Positions 33,828 through 42,095 of a stretch of DNA of 64,000 bases are shown piece after piece. Positions within the stretch are counted from its first letter, which is position 1, and each line of letters starts with the position of its first letter. The translations under genes and the position numbers were made by a program. The DNA is taken from the NCBI RefSeq assembly GCF_002156705.1, contig NZ_CP019893.1, forward strand, positions 3,410,001 through 3,474,000, in the 5' to 3' direction. The DNA is from Natrarchaeobaculum aegyptiacum. GTDB taxonomy: Archaea > Halobacteriota > Halobacteria > Halobacteriales > Natrialbaceae. The notes under the pieces are model-generated. The model saw only the letters and a list, made by a program, of their open reading frames with translations, ran no database searches and had not been told where the DNA came from.

Positions 33828-35048
33828 TTACGATCCGTCCTCGTCCGTCGTCTCGAGCGCTGACTGGGTGGACGGCGTCTCGAGGATCGACTGACCGAGG
33901 AGCCGGCCGGCGATCTCGACCGGACTGATGACCTCGTCTGCGCCGACCATCTCGAGTTTGTCGACGTGCTGGTCGTCGGTCGCCGCGGCGACGATGCGGA
34001 CGTCCGGGTTCAACTTCCGTGCTGCGATGACGGCGAGTACGTCGTTGGCGTCGTTGCGCGTCGCGACGACCACGCCAGCAGCGTCCTCGATCCTGGCGTC
34101 GTGGAGCGTCTCCTCGTGGGTCGGATCGTCAGTAAGGACGTTAAAATCCCGGTCGGACAGCGCGTCGGCCGCGTCGGCGTCGGGCGTGACGACAACCACG
34201 TCGACCTCGTCGCCGAGTTCGCCGAGTAGTGGTTCCGTGATGTCGCTGTGCCCGAGCACCAGGACGTGGTCCTCGAGCAACCTGAGGTCTGACGGTGTCA
34301 TGTTTCCGAAGACGGTGGCCATTCGTTTCTCTATCGCCGGCACGATCAACGCTCCGATGGCTACGGTAAATGCGCCGGTTCCGAAGAGGATGATCGACAG
34401 CGAAAACCACTTCGCCCCCGTCGTCAGCGGAGTGATGTCTCCGTATCCGACTGTCGCGATTGTTACGATGACGTAGTAGACCGAATCGCCCCAGCTGTCG
34501 ATGCCAGTGAACTGATCCCGGATGGCGTAGCTGCCGATGGTGCCGTACAGCACGACTCCGACGATCGAAGACAGTGAGGCGATCTGGAGCGACGAGAGTT
34601 CGATCCGCTGGTCGAACGCGTCTCGGTTGAGGAGTAATAGCGGAAAGGCGACGATGGTCGAGAGCAAGAGCGGGACGTCCGACGTCTGGAACGTCGTCAG
34701 GGGCAACAGCGACACCAGCAGAAGCGCGAGCAACGTGAGATACCACGCGAGCCGCTTTCGACGCTGCAGTCCGAACGCGAGTCCACCGAGGACGAACGCC
34801 AGCAGGACGCCGGTAAACGGAACGACGCTCGAGCCGCTCGGAATTACCGTCGCGAGCGGGCCGTCGGCGGCCGTCGGGTGGCTGAGACTCGACAGGCCGG
34901 TGACGAACGAAAGTACGGCGACGAGCCCACACAGGATGACCGCGGACCTGGCGCCAGAGAGCGCGTGCCACTGAACGAGTGGAATCGTCTCCCCGTGGGA
35001 AAACAACCGCTCGAGGGCGGGCGCTGGGGAGTCTGAGGGGTCTGCCAC
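33828..35048 (-). CDS. Potassium channel with C-terminal TrkA-N (RCK) domain
   Basis: The 406-residue protein has several N-terminal hydrophobic helices, then a pore domain with the selectivity filter ATVGYGDITP (near 215-225). An inner helix follows, and then a cytosolic Rossmann TrkA-N/RCK domain (about 265-385, HVLVLGHSDITEPLLGEL...VVVATRNDANDVL). The nucleotide-binding GxGxxG is degenerate. I choose the GTG at 35048 because the longer frame starting at 35261 would overlap the divergent uspA gene and its promoter. The product probably releases or admits K+ in response to cytosolic signals. K+ is the main haloarchaeal osmolyte, and the gene lies between BCCT and UspA genes. Confidence 0.9.
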   Translation of the reverse strand: MADPSDSPAPALERLFSHGETIPLVQWHALSGARSAVILCGLVAVLSFVTGLSSLSHPTAADGPLATVIPSGSSVVPFTGVLLAFVLGGLAFGLQRRKRLAWYLTLLALLLVSLLPLTTFQTSDVPLLLSTIVAFPLLLLNRDAFDQRIELSSLQIASLSSIVGVVLYGTIGSYAIRDQFTGIDSWGDSVYYVIVTIATVGYGDITPLTTGAKWFSLSIILFGTGAFTVAIGALIVPAIEKRMATVFGNMTPSDLRLLEDHVLVLGHSDITEPLLGELGDEVDVVVVTPDADAADALSDRDFNVLTDDPTHEETLHDARIEDAAGVVVATRNDANDVLAVIAARKLNPDVRIVAAATDDQHVDKLEMVGADEVISPVEIAGRLLGQSILETPSTQSALETTDEDGS

Positions 35049-35205
35049 CAGTCTGAATACTCGACTCGAGACGGCAAAATAGTACCGGCGTGCGGGCTGT
35101 GGTCGGCCCGGTTCGATGGGGTCATCGGAGAATGTTATTTGGTAACGAGAGCAAGGACTATATGCTGGCACGTCGATATTATCGCGAAGACGAGGACGAG
35201 AACAA

Positions 35206-35631
35206 ATGTACGACAACGTTTTGATCGCGACTGACGGGAGCGACGAGGTCGACCCGTGCATCGAGTACGGTCTCGATATCGCCGACGCGGTGGATGCAAA
35301 GATACACGCACTCTACGTGGTCGAGACCAAGGCCACCTACATCCTGACCGTTGGTCTCTCCGACGACGAACTGGAGGAATACAGAGAGTACGGCAGGGAG
35401 AACGTCACCGACATCGTCGAACGCGCCGGAGACCGGGGTATCGAGGCCGCGGGTATAGTGAGGACTGGTCGTCCGGCAGAAGAGATCGTCGAGTATGCCC
35501 GGGAGAACGACGTCGACATCATCGTGCTGGGAAAGCAGGGACACGGGGCGATCGACAGGCACGTCGGGAGCACCGCGGAGGCCGTTATTCGGATGGCCGA
35601 GAATACTGCGACGGTCGTCGTCGAGGAATGA
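35206..35631 (+). CDS. Universal stress protein UspA family (first of two)
   Basis: The 141-residue Usp fold begins MYDNVLIATDGSDEVDP and ends with the nucleotide-binding loop GKQGHGAIDRHVGSTAE, which fits the G2xG9xGS pattern of ATP-binding Usp proteins. It is divergent from the K+ channel gene across 157 bases. An AT-rich gactatatgctgg (35156-35168) may be its TATA box. It is closely similar to the Usp encoded at 36239-36661 (both share YILT(V/I)GLSDDEL and RTG(R/K)xAEEIV). The pair are recent paralogues separated by two tiny membrane-protein genes. Confidence 0.94.
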   Translation: MYDNVLIATDGSDEVDPCIEYGLDIADAVDAKIHALYVVETKATYILTVGLSDDELEEYREYGRENVTDIVERAGDRGIEAAGIVRTGRPAEEIVEYARENDVDIIVLGKQGHGAIDRHVGSTAEAVIRMAENTATVVVEE

Positions 35632-35731
35632 CCGGTCAGTTTTCGACTCGAGGACGGCTGCACGGTGGTTCCGTCAGGCACCCGTCTGTGATCGTGGAGA
35701 CTATCTCGTCCGACACCGGACGGTACTGATC

Positions 35732-35902
35732 GTGCACTGGAACGTTCGGACGTTCGTTCGACTCTTCTTGCTCGTTGGTGGGCTCGCCCTCATCGGGACC
35801 GGGGCAGCTGGGGGCGAGACGCTGACCGTGGGCCTTGGTGCCGTCGCGGTCGTCCTCGGCATCGTCGGGCTGGCCGCCGAGTGGAACGAATCGTCGACCT
35901 GA
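35732..35902 (+). CDS. Small two-helix membrane protein
   Basis: From a GTG at 35732 this gives 56 residues: a short basic N-terminus (MHWNVRTFVR), then two transmembrane helices (LFLLVGGLALIGTGA and VGLGAVAVVLGIVGLAA) joined by a GGETLT turn, and a charged end (EWNESST). The composition differs sharply from random frames in this GC-rich DNA, which supports coding. It lies 100 bases after uspA on the same strand. I recognise no family. It may be a subunit or modulator associated with the adjacent channel/Usp module. Confidence 0.6.
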   Translation: MHWNVRTFVRLFLLVGGLALIGTGAAGGETLTVGLGAVAVVLGIVGLAAEWNESST

Positions 35903-35949
35903 AGACACGCACAATACCTATAAGTCGGATCGTCGACGTGGTGTGTGAC

Positions 35950-36105
35950 ATGTCCGAACTCGTCGCGACCGTCGCCACGATCCTCGCGGTGACGCTGGCT
36001 GGCGCGAGCCTCGTGGCCCTCGCCGGTGGAAATTACTTTCTGGCTGGAACGCTGCTGACGTTCGTCGCGTTCGCGATCTACGCCCGAGAGAGCAACATCG
36101 ACTGA
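35950..36105 (+). CDS. Small membrane protein, 51 residues
   Basis: The ATG at 35950 follows a clear TATA-like cctataag (35918-35925) by 25-30 bases, which marks a leaderless gene. The product begins MSELVATVATILAVTLAG and has two hydrophobic helices and a short charged tail (ARESNID). It is too short for most gene finders, and I recognise no family. It sits between the other tiny membrane protein and the second uspA. Confidence 0.6.
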   Translation: MSELVATVATILAVTLAGASLVALAGGNYFLAGTLLTFVAFAIYARESNID

Positions 36106-36238
36106 TGGGGACTGATGGACGCCTATCGAGATCGTCTGCGCGCCCCGGTGATCGATACCGACTGTCCGCACCAGTGCGTGCTACTCTGTCCCAAGATATA
36201 TGATACCGTCTTTCGAATGGTCTGCTAGGGCAACGGTC

Positions 36239-36661
36239 ATGCAAGAGAACATACTGATCGCAACGGACGGGAGTGACGAGGCGGCCGCGGCGGTCGAGCA
36301 CGGGCTCGACCTCGCGGAGGTGTTCGATGCAACGGTACACGTGGTTTACGTCGTCGAGACGGAGGCCTCGTACATCCTGACGATCGGGTTGAGCGACGAC
36401 GAGTTAGCGGAGTACCGGGAGTTCGGCGAGGAGGTCGTCACCGAGGTCGTCGAGAAGGCCGAGGCGCGAGGCCTCGAGGGCGTCGGTGTGTTGCGGACCG
36501 GAAAGATCGCCGAGGAGATCGTCGACTACGCTCGCGACCACGACGTCGACAGCGTGGTCGTCGCCGAGCGCGGTCGCGGCTCGATCGAGAAGTACCTCGG
36601 CTCTACCGCCGAGAAAGTCGTGCGGATGTGTGAAAGACCCGTGACGGTCGTTCGCTCGTAG
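36239..36661 (+). CDS. Universal stress protein UspA family (second of two)
   Basis: This 140-residue Usp starts at the ATG at 36239 (MQENILIATDGSDEAA). That start is favoured by a strong TATA-like gatatatgat (about 36194-36204) 35 bases upstream; the in-frame ATG at 36200 would overlap that element. The C-terminal loop reads ERGRGSIEKYLGSTAEKVV, a slightly changed G2xG9xGS motif, so nucleotide binding is less certain than in its paralogue. It precedes a convergent betaine-type BCCT gene. Usp proteins often modulate transporters or kinases; a role in osmotic control is inferred. Confidence 0.93.
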   Translation: MQENILIATDGSDEAAAAVEHGLDLAEVFDATVHVVYVVETEASYILTIGLSDDELAEYREFGEEVVTEVVEKAEARGLEGVGVLRTGKIAEEIVDYARDHDVDSVVVAERGRGSIEKYLGSTAEKVVRMCERPVTVVRS

Positions 36662-36854
36662 TATCGCGTCGTGAGCCGCCGACAGGTGGCCGGAACAGGC
36701 TCGAGGCCTGATTCGGGCTGTCTGGCGCTCGTTCGTTCGACCATGGGAGCCGCCAGTGACAGCCACGGCCGGCGGGCGGCAGCGAGGATGTGCGCCCCGA
36801 CCGCCGAACACGTCGTCCCGAACAGGCAGTGAACAGAAAGAGACAGTGCAGTTG

Positions 36855-38654
36855 TCAGTCGCTCACGTCGACGTCGGTAACCCTGTCGTCTGTCGATCGC
36901 ACCTCCGTCACGAGTTCGCGGCTCTCCGTCGTGACGACGACCTCGTCGCTTCCCTCCAGATCTTCGATCAGTTCGTTGAACTCGTCGGACTCGAGGATCT
37001 CGTACTCTCGCTGAAGCCCCTGCATCACGGCGTAGATCATGAACAGCAAGATCACCGCGAACGGGAGGCCGCTGGCGATTGCGGCGGCCTGCAGTGCCTC
37101 GACGGCCGCGTCACCCCCGGCAACTAGCAGTGCGGCGGCGACGAGTCCCTCGGAGGCCGCCCAGAAGACCCGACCGCTCACCGGCGTCTCGTGTTTTCCG
37201 CCGGTGCTCAGGTGCTCGAGGACGAGCGAGCCCGAGTCAGAGGAGGTCACGAAGAACGTCGTGACGAGGACGATCGCGATCGCCGACAGGATCACTGTTC
37301 CCGGCATGAGGTCGAACATCGCGAACATCGCGAGTTCTTCGCCGACCTCGAACATCGGACCGCTGATCGCGCCCTCCGTCGCCCCGTTCAGTTCGAAGTT
37401 CAGGGCGGTGGCGCCCATCGCAGCGAACCAGGCGAACGAGAACAGGACGGGGATCAGGAGCACGCCGCCGACGAACTCCCGGATCGTCCGCCCCTTGGAG
37501 ATACGGGCGATGAACATCCCGACGAACGGCGACCAGGAGATCCACCAGGCCCAGTAGAACACCGTCCAGTCGACGAGGAACGCGCCTTCCCCTTCACCAC
37601 CGGGCCCGTAGAACTCCGAACCCTGGAAGTAGTGGGAGTCGAACGTGTTTCCGAAGAACGAGAGTTCGAAGAAGTTGCCGACGTAGGCGCCGATTCCCTG
37701 TGGGAGCGCACCGAGGATGAACAGCGTCGGGCCGAGTATGAACACCGACGCCAGAAGCAGCATCATCAGCGTGAGGTTCAGGTTGCTGAGCCGTCGGATG
37801 CCCTTGTCGAGGCCGAGGTAAACCGAGATGATCGCCAGGCCCGTGACGACCGCGATGATCCCGACGGCCACCCAGGTCGAGTCCGGTACGGCGGGGAAAG
37901 CACCGACCTCGTCGCCGACGAACGTCAGGCCAGCGTTGATCTGTAACGCCCCGAGGCCGAGTGACGTCACGAGGCCGAACAGCGTCGCGAAAACGGTGAA
38001 GATGTCGATGACGTGTCCCGGCCAGCCGTAGATTCTGTCGCCCAGCACCGGGTAGAAGACCGAGCGGAACGTCAGTGGCAGCCCGCGGTTGTACGAGAAG
38101 AACGCGAGCCCGAGCGCGACCAGCGCGTAGATCGCCCACGGGTGAAAGCCCCAGTGGAACAGCGACACCGCCAACGCAACCTCTCCGGCACCTTCGGTCC
38201 CCGCTTCGGCCCCCAGGTGCGGGTCGAAGAGGTGGTAGACCGGTTCGGCGACGCCGAAGAACATGAGACCGATTCCCATCCCGGCACTGAACAACATCGC
38301 GATCCAGGAGATATCGCTGAACTCTTTCTCCCCGTCGACGCCACCGATCCGGATCGCACCGTACTTGCTGATGGCGAGATAGATCATGAAAATGATGAAG
38401 ATATTCGCCGCCAGGATGAACAACCAGTCGAAGTAGTCCGATACTCCGACTCGGACGTCCTGATAGAGCTCACCCGCCTGATCCGGAAACGCGAGCGAGA
38501 GGATAATAAACAGGACGATCAGCCCCCCTGCGATGAGGAATACGGGTGGATTGATGTCGAACCCGAATCCCTGCCAGTTGTTGTCGCCCGGTTCTCGATC
38601 GGTCTCCGCGTGAAACAGTTCTTCCTGTATTCCGCGCTTGTCTTTATCTGTCAT
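36855..38654 (-). CDS. BCCT family betaine-type transporter
   Basis: This 599-residue, twelve-helix transporter has the canonical BetP-like TM3 glycine stretch (SAGMGIGLMFFGVAEP) and the TM8 tryptophan motif FYWAWWISWSPFVGMFIARI. Both are associated with Na+-coupled glycine-betaine transport. The C-terminal tail after the last helix (about 60 residues, ESDEFNELIEDLEGSDE) is acidic rather than basic as in BetP, so its osmosensing mode may differ. The nearest convincing TATA element is about 200 bases upstream of the ATG, which implies a long leader. It is convergent with the second uspA. Confidence 0.94.
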   Translation of the reverse strand: MTDKDKRGIQEELFHAETDREPGDNNWQGFGFDINPPVFLIAGGLIVLFIILSLAFPDQAGELYQDVRVGVSDYFDWLFILAANIFIIFMIYLAISKYGAIRIGGVDGEKEFSDISWIAMLFSAGMGIGLMFFGVAEPVYHLFDPHLGAEAGTEGAGEVALAVSLFHWGFHPWAIYALVALGLAFFSYNRGLPLTFRSVFYPVLGDRIYGWPGHVIDIFTVFATLFGLVTSLGLGALQINAGLTFVGDEVGAFPAVPDSTWVAVGIIAVVTGLAIISVYLGLDKGIRRLSNLNLTLMMLLLASVFILGPTLFILGALPQGIGAYVGNFFELSFFGNTFDSHYFQGSEFYGPGGEGEGAFLVDWTVFYWAWWISWSPFVGMFIARISKGRTIREFVGGVLLIPVLFSFAWFAAMGATALNFELNGATEGAISGPMFEVGEELAMFAMFDLMPGTVILSAIAIVLVTTFFVTSSDSGSLVLEHLSTGGKHETPVSGRVFWAASEGLVAAALLVAGGDAAVEALQAAAIASGLPFAVILLFMIYAVMQGLQREYEILESDEFNELIEDLEGSDEVVVTTESRELVTEVRSTDDRVTDVDVSD

Positions 38655-38967
38655 GGTTTTGCTCCGTTGTCGTGTCTGTTGCCCGGTCGAAGTCGTCCGC
38701 CGATTGCGTCACGCCGGTCGGTCGCGACGACGTCCACCCTGCCCGACCCGCGACCCACTATCGATCGCTCGGTCCGTTGGCTACTGCCTCTCACCGTGCG
38801 AACACGCCACGCGTGACATGCACTACCAACCTCATTACTCCGATTACCTGCAATTCCGTATATAGTTTTGGTAAACGTACTGATTGGTATTCCCGAATAG
38901 ACCGTCACCAGCGCGTGTGTGTCGCTTTCGACGAGCCAACCGCTGGTGGCTCGACTACCGATCCACC
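38655..38967 (-). promoter_or_regulatory. Long upstream region of the betaine-type BCCT gene
   Basis: The 313 bases contain no supported gene. On the minus strand a strong AT-rich box, ccaaaactatatacgg (38857-38872), is the best TATA candidate and would give a leader of roughly 180 bases. That is long for a haloarchaeon, where most transcripts are leaderless. A short palindrome, cacgcgtg, lies inside that leader near 38810. No known riboswitch fold is recognisable to me. Confidence 0.4.
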
Positions 38968-39273
38968 TCAAAACCGGGCGAAGACGGTGCCAAACCGGGA
39001 GGGGGTGACGAGAAACGAGACGACGAACGTGACGACGGCGAGCCCGAACGAGACGGCCGCCAGTCCGAGCAATAGCAGTGCCGGTCCAGCCCAGAACGGT
39101 CCCGTGAGGACAATCGCTGACATCGACAGGACGAAGACCAGCAACAGCGCCATCGAGACGCGCAGTCCCATCTGGCGCGGGCTAAACCCACAGTGCGGGC
39201 ACACCTCTTCGTCCCCCGTGAGGTCGGAGTGACACCGCTTACAGCGTGGCGTCGAGCCACCGAACAGGCGCAT
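38968..39273 (-). CDS. Zinc-ribbon membrane protein
   Basis: The 101-residue protein has an N-terminal double-CxxC zinc ribbon (RCKRCHSDL...VCPHCGFSP, residues 10-31). Two or three hydrophobic helices follow (LLLVFVLSMSAIVL, LLLLGLAAVSFGLAVVTFVVSFLV). Its start is well supported: a TATA-like cttatttattc (about 39295-39305) lies 25-30 bases upstream, and a ggaggt Shine-Dalgarno sits just before the ATG. The function is unknown; the ribbon probably faces the cytosol. Confidence 0.75.
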   Translation of the reverse strand: MRLFGGSTPRCKRCHSDLTGDEEVCPHCGFSPRQMGLRVSMALLLVFVLSMSAIVLTGPFWAGPALLLLGLAAVSFGLAVVTFVVSFLVTPSRFGTVFARF

Positions 39274-39526
39274 ACCTCCTGTCTGCTGTGGAAGAATAAA
39301 TAAGCACGCCCGTCTGCTGGCTCGAGATCAGTTGCTGGAACCGAGCAGTGCGGCGACGGGTCGTCCCCTGGTTCGTCGGAACCGCGTCACATCGCGGGAA
39401 AGTAGTCTCGAATTCATCTATCGGTTCGTCGTCAGGTTGTGTTTCGAGGGGTGTTCGTCTGGTGATCTGGATCTCCGCAGAGGGAGAATTTCGAACCGAC
39501 CGACGGTGGCGGCGGTCCACGGACGC

Positions 39527-40759
39527 TCAGTTCACGACAGTGGCGTCGTAGCCCCCGCTCTCGATCGCGTCGACGATCTGGGCCGCGTGTTCCGCCCCAC
39601 TCGTTTCGACCTGAAAGATGAGATATGCATCGCCGACGTCGAGTTCTTCCAGGGCACGGTCGTGGCGGACGGTCTGGATATTGGCACCGTATTCGGCGAT
39701 GATCCCGGAGATGTCCGCCATCTTTCCGGGCCGGTCGTCGATACGGACGCGCACTCGCAGGATCTGCTTGCGCTGGGCCAGTGCGTGGACGAGTATCGTC
39801 CGGAGCATCGTCATGTCGAGATTGCCACCACACAGAAGCGCCACGACGCGTTCACCGTCGACCTCGAGTGCGTCGCTTCGCATCGCTGCGACCGCGGCTG
39901 CACCGGCTCCTTCGACGAGCTGTTTCGACCGTTCGAGCAACACGAGAACGGCCCGGGCGATCTCGTCGTTGGTTACCGTCACGATCTCGTCGACGTGATG
40001 ATCCATGATCGAGAGCGTTAGCTCGGAGATGCCGCCGGTCGCGATACCGTCGGCGATGGTGTCGACCGACTCGAGCGTCTGGGGGGCTCCCTTGTCGAGA
40101 CTGTCCAGTACCGTTTCGGCACCCGCTGCCTGGACGCCGACGACCCGGGTCTCCGGGCTCCGATCGGCGAACGCGGTCGCGATTCCCGAAATGAGGCCAC
40201 CGCCCCCGATCGGAACGACGACGGTGTCGACCTCGGGGACGTCCTCGCACATCTCGAGACCCAGGGTACCCTGGCCGGCGACGATCGCCGGGTCGTCGAA
40301 GGCGTGGACGAACTCGACGCCGGGTTCACCGACCAGGTCACGTGCGTATTCGGTGGCTTCCTGAAAGTCGTGCCCGACGAGTTCGACCGTCCCACCGTAG
40401 CCACGCGTGGCGTCGATCTTCGTCTGTGGAGCCGTCTTTGGCATGACGATCGTCGACTCGACGCCGAGGGTCGTCGCCGCGAGGGCGACACCCTGGGCGT
40501 GGTTACCCGCGCTCGCCGCGACGACCCGGTCGAGGTCGCGCGCCTCGAGACAGCGATCGATCTTGTTGTACGCGCCGCGGGTCTTGAACGATCCCGTCCA
40601 CTGGAGGTGCTCGCACTTGAGCACGACGCGGTCCGCACCGGTCATTGCCTCGAGCGACGTACTCCGATCGAACGGCGTCCGTTTGACGACGCCACACTCC
40701 TCGACCCGGTCCCGTGCAGCCTCGATGTCGTCGATCGTCACGGGAGGATCCTGTGTCAT
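39527..40759 (-). CDS. Serine/threonine ammonia-lyase with C-terminal ACT domain
   Basis: The 410-residue PLP enzyme deaminates threonine to 2-oxobutyrate and often serine to pyruvate. It has the PLP-lysine motif TGSFKTRGAYNK, SAGNHAQGVALAA, the glycine loop VPIGGGGLISG and a C-terminal ACT domain (about 330-405, LRVRVRIDDRPGKMADISG). The single ACT domain fits short, allosteric TdcB/IlvA types. The start at the ATG at 40759 is fixed by a perfect GGAGGTGA (40767-40774) seven bases upstream. It is 94 bases downstream of folD on the same strand, which links amino-acid deamination to C1 metabolism. RidA at 31197 would clear its enamine by-product. Confidence 0.92.
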   Translation of the reverse strand: MTQDPPVTIDDIEAARDRVEECGVVKRTPFDRSTSLEAMTGADRVVLKCEHLQWTGSFKTRGAYNKIDRCLEARDLDRVVAASAGNHAQGVALAATTLGVESTIVMPKTAPQTKIDATRGYGGTVELVGHDFQEATEYARDLVGEPGVEFVHAFDDPAIVAGQGTLGLEMCEDVPEVDTVVVPIGGGGLISGIATAFADRSPETRVVGVQAAGAETVLDSLDKGAPQTLESVDTIADGIATGGISELTLSIMDHHVDEIVTVTNDEIARAVLVLLERSKQLVEGAGAAAVAAMRSDALEVDGERVVALLCGGNLDMTMLRTILVHALAQRKQILRVRVRIDDRPGKMADISGIIAEYGANIQTVRHDRALEELDVGDAYLIFQVETSGAEHAAQIVDAIESGGYDATVVN

Positions 40760-40766
40760 CGCAGGG

Positions 40767-40774
40767 TCACCTCC
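40767..40774 (-). promoter_or_regulatory. Strong Shine-Dalgarno site deciding the ammonia-lyase start
   Basis: The minus-strand sequence ggaggtga is a full complement of the 16S rRNA tail and sits seven bases before the ATG at 40759. It rules out the GTG at 40795 as start. Such strong sites are uncommon upstream of first genes in this window and suggest a leadered transcript, possibly read through from folD. Confidence 0.75.
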
Positions 40775-40853
40775 GGCCGATCCCGGAACGCCCACCGTCG
40801 CGTGTGTGTCGAAACAGAACTTATCAGTTGTGTTAAATTAATTGGCAACATTG

Positions 40854-41747
40854 TCAGGGAAGGTCGACCGGAACGCCCGTCTGGATGCTCGCGGCTGCGA
40901 CCGTATTGTACAGCAACATCGCGATGGTCATCGGGCCGACGCCACCGGGAACGGGCGTGATAACGCTCGCCTTCTCGCGTGCGCTGTCGAACTCGACGTC
41001 ACCGACCAGTTCGTACCCCTTCTCAGTCTCTGCATCAATTCGGTTGACGCCGACGTCGATCACGACCGCGCCCGCACCGATCATCGAGCCGTCGACGAGT
41101 TCGGGGACGCCGGCCGCGGCGACGACGATATCGGCCTGTCGGGTCTTCTCGGCGAGCGCATTCGTTCGCGAGTGACAGACCGTCACCGTCGCGTTCCCGC
41201 CGGGCGCTTTCTGTATCAGCAGGTTCGCTATCGGCTTGCCGACGATCTCCGAGCGTCCGACGATCACCACGTCCGAACCATCGGTGTCGACGTCTGCAGC
41301 CTCCAGTAGTTTCTGGATGCCGTGGGGCGTACAGGGTTTGTACCGCGGGTCGCCCGCGACGAGCCGACCGACGTTCTCGGGATGGAACCCGTCGACGTCC
41401 TTGAGCGGGTCGACGTGTCGGAGGGCGTTCGTTCCATCGACGTGGTCCGGCACCGGCATCTGGAGGAGGATGCCGTGGACTGTTGGATCCCCGTCGAGCT
41501 CGATGACGGTCTCGAGCAGGTCGTCAGCGGACGCCTCGGGCTCGAGTTTGCGGTGGATCCCCTCGATGCCGAGTTCGTCACAGGCTCTCTGTTTCATCGA
41601 GACGTAGGTCTCGCTGGCCGGATCGTCGCTCATCAACACCGTGGCCAGCCCCGGTGTCACGCCTTCGTCCTCGAGAGCTGTCACACAGTTCTGGACGTCA
41701 TCTCGTATCCGGTCGGCTACCGCGTTGCCGTCGATGACGTGGGTCAC
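40854..41747 (-). CDS. folD: Methylene-THF dehydrogenase / methenyl-THF cyclohydrolase
   Basis: FolD interconverts 5,10-methylene-THF and 10-formyl-THF. The 297-residue protein has the catalytic lysine motif YVSMKQRACDELGI, the ILLQMPVPDHVD segment, KPCTPHGIQKLLE, the nucleotide-binding GRSEIVGKPIANLL and the closing TPVPGGVGPMTIAMLL. I take the GTG at 41747 (M-THVIDGNAVADRIRDD), which gives the family's length. A GTG four codons earlier is also possible; the frame continues upstream without conserved content. It is divergent from the GcvT-like gene and probably co-transcribed with the ammonia-lyase. Confidence 0.95.
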   Translation of the reverse strand: MTHVIDGNAVADRIRDDVQNCVTALEDEGVTPGLATVLMSDDPASETYVSMKQRACDELGIEGIHRKLEPEASADDLLETVIELDGDPTVHGILLQMPVPDHVDGTNALRHVDPLKDVDGFHPENVGRLVAGDPRYKPCTPHGIQKLLEAADVDTDGSDVVIVGRSEIVGKPIANLLIQKAPGGNATVTVCHSRTNALAEKTRQADIVVAAAGVPELVDGSMIGAGAVVIDVGVNRIDAETEKGYELVGDVEFDSAREKASVITPVPGGVGPMTIAMLLYNTVAAASIQTGVPVDLP

Positions 41748-42095
41748 GGCAATACACACCTGTTGCGTTCGTCGTTTCGGATCATTCTCTATCACTATTT
41801 CGTCGCCCGGTCGCCGTGGCAGTCGTCGCCACTGCCGGGTGACGTCAGAATGAGTCTGTGGAGTGTTATCAACCCACGGTCTCCCGGCCTGTCCCGAGGA
41901 ATTCCGGCCCGGATTCCACAAAATATCTGGTAACTGCCACGTATAGCTCGAGCTCATCTCTCGAGTCGCGCCCCCGAGTACTGTCGCGAGAACGGCTCTC
42001 GAACCCGGCTAGAGGGTCTCTACCCGCAGTTTCCACGAAGGTCGGTTTCCGACCGACTCCCACTTTTATGTAGATCCCCGTTCATCTGAGTGGTA
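41748..42095. promoter_or_regulatory. Divergent intergenic region between folD and the GcvT-like gene
   Basis: These 348 bases hold no supported gene. Toward the plus strand a TATA-like cttttatg (42063-42070) lies about 27 bases before the ATG at 42096, giving a leaderless mRNA. The folD side has no equally clear box. The divergent arrangement would allow one regulator to control both C1 genes, but I see no obvious operator. Confidence 0.5.
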
